Part shown: piece by piece, positions 63,223 to 64,000 of the stretch | Position numbering within the stretch: the stretch's first letter is position 1 | Layout of the letters: the number at the start of each line of letters is the position of its first letter | Source of the DNA: Leadbetterella sp. | GTDB taxonomy: Bacteria > Bacteroidota > Bacteroidia > Cytophagales > Spirosomataceae | DNA length: 64,000 nt | Reading direction: 5' to 3' | NCBI GenBank assembly: GCA_019638185.1 | Contig: JAHBUH010000004.1 | Span: forward strand, 163,411 to 227,410 | Made by a program: the position numbers and the translations under genes | Notes under the pieces: generated by a model | What the model was told of the DNA's origin: nothing | Databases searched by the model: none | The model's input: only the letters and a program-made list of their open reading frames with translations

Positions 63223-64000
63223 ATGGCACACGAGCACGAAGAATCCTGTTGCGCACCCGTACACGAGCATAACCACGACCATTCGCATGATCACTCGCAC
63301 GAGCATGATGAAAGCGGCACGCTAAAGCTGTTTATCCCTTCCATTATCTCACTGATCTTACTGCTGGCGGGAATTGCGCTGGATAATTGGATACCGCAAA
63401 GCTGGTTTAAAGGCAGCATACGGCTGATCGGGTATGTGGTAGCCTATATCCCGGTAGGGTTACCGGTGATTAAAGATGCCTTCCAAAGTATAAAACAAGG
63501 CGATTTCTTTTCGGAGTTTTTCCTGATGGGTATTGCTACCCTGGGGGCATTTGCCATAGCGGAATACCCGGAGGCCGTGGCTGTAATGCTTTTTTACAGT
63601 GTAGGTGAAGCCTTCCAGTCTATGGCTGTCAGTAAAGCCAGAGGGAACATCAAAGCCCTGCTGGATCAGCGCCCTGACCAGGTATCCGTTCTTAAAGGGG
63701 ATGAGATCCTAACCGTCAAAGCCGAAACCGTCCATATCGGTGACATCATCCACCTGAAACCCGGGGAAAAACTGGGCCTGGACGGGCAGCTCCTTTCCGA
63801 AACCGCTTCTTTCAATACCTCCGCCCTCACCGGCGAGAGCAAGCCGGATACCAAAAGAAAAGGAGAAACGGTTCTGGCCGGGATGATCAACCTGAACACG
63901 GTGAGCCAGGTAAAAGTCACCACCGCCTATAAAGACAGTAAGCTGAGTAAGATCCTGGAGCTGGTGCAGAACGCCACCGCTCAAAAGGCGCCTACCGAGC
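63223..64000 (+). CDS. Heavy-metal P-type ATPase (ZntA-like), 3' end cut
   Basis: P1B-type ATPase that exports divalent metals. The visible 259 residues start with a His-rich tail (about 1-30, repeated HxH with an ESCC pair) in place of a CxxC HMA domain. TM segments follow, and then the actuator domain with ALTGESKPD (TGES). The phosphorylation Asp (DKTGT) and CPC lie beyond the window. Metal (Zn/Cd/Pb/Co) cannot be set from the visible part; the His-rich tail favours zinc or a similar ion. It is probably the target of the same repressor as the preceding gene. Confidence 0.88.
   Translation, partial: MAHEHEESCCAPVHEHNHDHSHDHSHEHDESGTLKLFIPSIISLILLLAGIALDNWIPQSWFKGSIRLIGYVVAYIPVGLPVIKDAFQSIKQGDFFSEFFLMGIATLGAFAIAEYPEAVAVMLFYSVGEAFQSMAVSKARGNIKALLDQRPDQVSVLKGDEILTVKAETVHIGDIIHLKPGEKLGLDGQLLSETASFNTSALTGESKPDTKRKGETVLAGMINLNTVSQVKVTTAYKDSKLSKILELVQNATAQKAPTE

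Noticed and set aside
1-64000. tRNA, rRNA, CRISPR arrays, insertion sequences, prophage or integration sites
   Set aside because: No cloverleaf T-loop motifs, spaced direct repeats, transposase or integrase motifs were seen. Absence is by reading, not by a search program.

Overview
This window comes from a Bacteroidota chromosome, most like the Sphingobacteriales/Chitinophagales group; the genus cannot be fixed from sequence alone. The evidence is a SusC/SusD outer-membrane pair, a bacillithiol-type deacetylase, GH88 and GH95 secreted glycosidases, a czcA-tolC fusion, an ABC permease fused to an M1 peptidase, and many copies of the Bacteroidota -7 promoter element TAnnTTTG with almost no Shine-Dalgarno sequences. 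Base composition is near 50% GC and even throughout. I see no insertion sequence, prophage, CRISPR array, rRNA or tRNA, and no gene-free stretch longer than about 230 bases.

Layout. 1-4640: end of a sugar aminotransferase and two glycosyltransferases of a surface-polysaccharide locus, with an M23/LysM murein hydrolase and bshB1 between them. 4760-13630: mostly single housekeeping and surface genes (YfhO, a Gfo/Idh oxidoreductase, a Nudix hydrolase, a CorC/CNNM transporter overlapping pyrE, a lipoprotein, GH88). 13670-22700: cysM, an ECF sigma factor with a membrane protein and a secreted beta-rich protein, an orphan bifunctional hisB, an M28 peptidase, a YbaB protein, a glycosyltransferase overlapping coaE, and an ArsR regulator. 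22810-27550: a lone susC-susD operon with its promoter and a strong hairpin.

27630-32430: a compact six-gene minus-strand operon, rrf2 - ccoN - ccoO/P fusion - small CxxC protein - single-TM protein - ric/ytfE. It has a textbook promoter (TTTG-N20-TATCTTTG) overlapped by a candidate operator. I read it as a nitrosative-stress or low-oxygen respiratory module controlled by its own Fe-S regulator. 32596-36402: GH95 and dnaA. 36605-39499: the F0 and delta part of ATP synthase (atpB, E, F, H) with a hairpin between atpE and atpF; terminators follow atpH, so atpA and atpG are not in this cluster.

39650-51640: a sigma/membrane-protein pair, an ABC exporter with M1-peptidase fusion, a DUF2975/XRE pair under a palindromic operator, GNAT, pirin, a RhuM-Crp overlapping pair, DoxX, an acyltransferase and a dienelactone hydrolase. 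51730-57600: an RND heavy-metal efflux operon (small exported protein, CzcA-TolC fusion, lipoprotein adaptor). 57700-64000: an S9 peptidase, a 48-residue small protein, a two-gene radical-SAM/DUF4130 DNA-metabolism pair, and a metal-homeostasis pair (polytopic membrane protein plus a His-rich P-type ATPase cut by the window end). Both genes of the last pair have matching palindromic operators at their promoters.

The least-explained systems are the Rrf2-cbb3-Ric operon with its two small membrane proteins, the radical-SAM/DUF4130 pair, the palindrome-controlled metal pair, the DUF2975/XRE operator, and the RhuM-Crp coupling.
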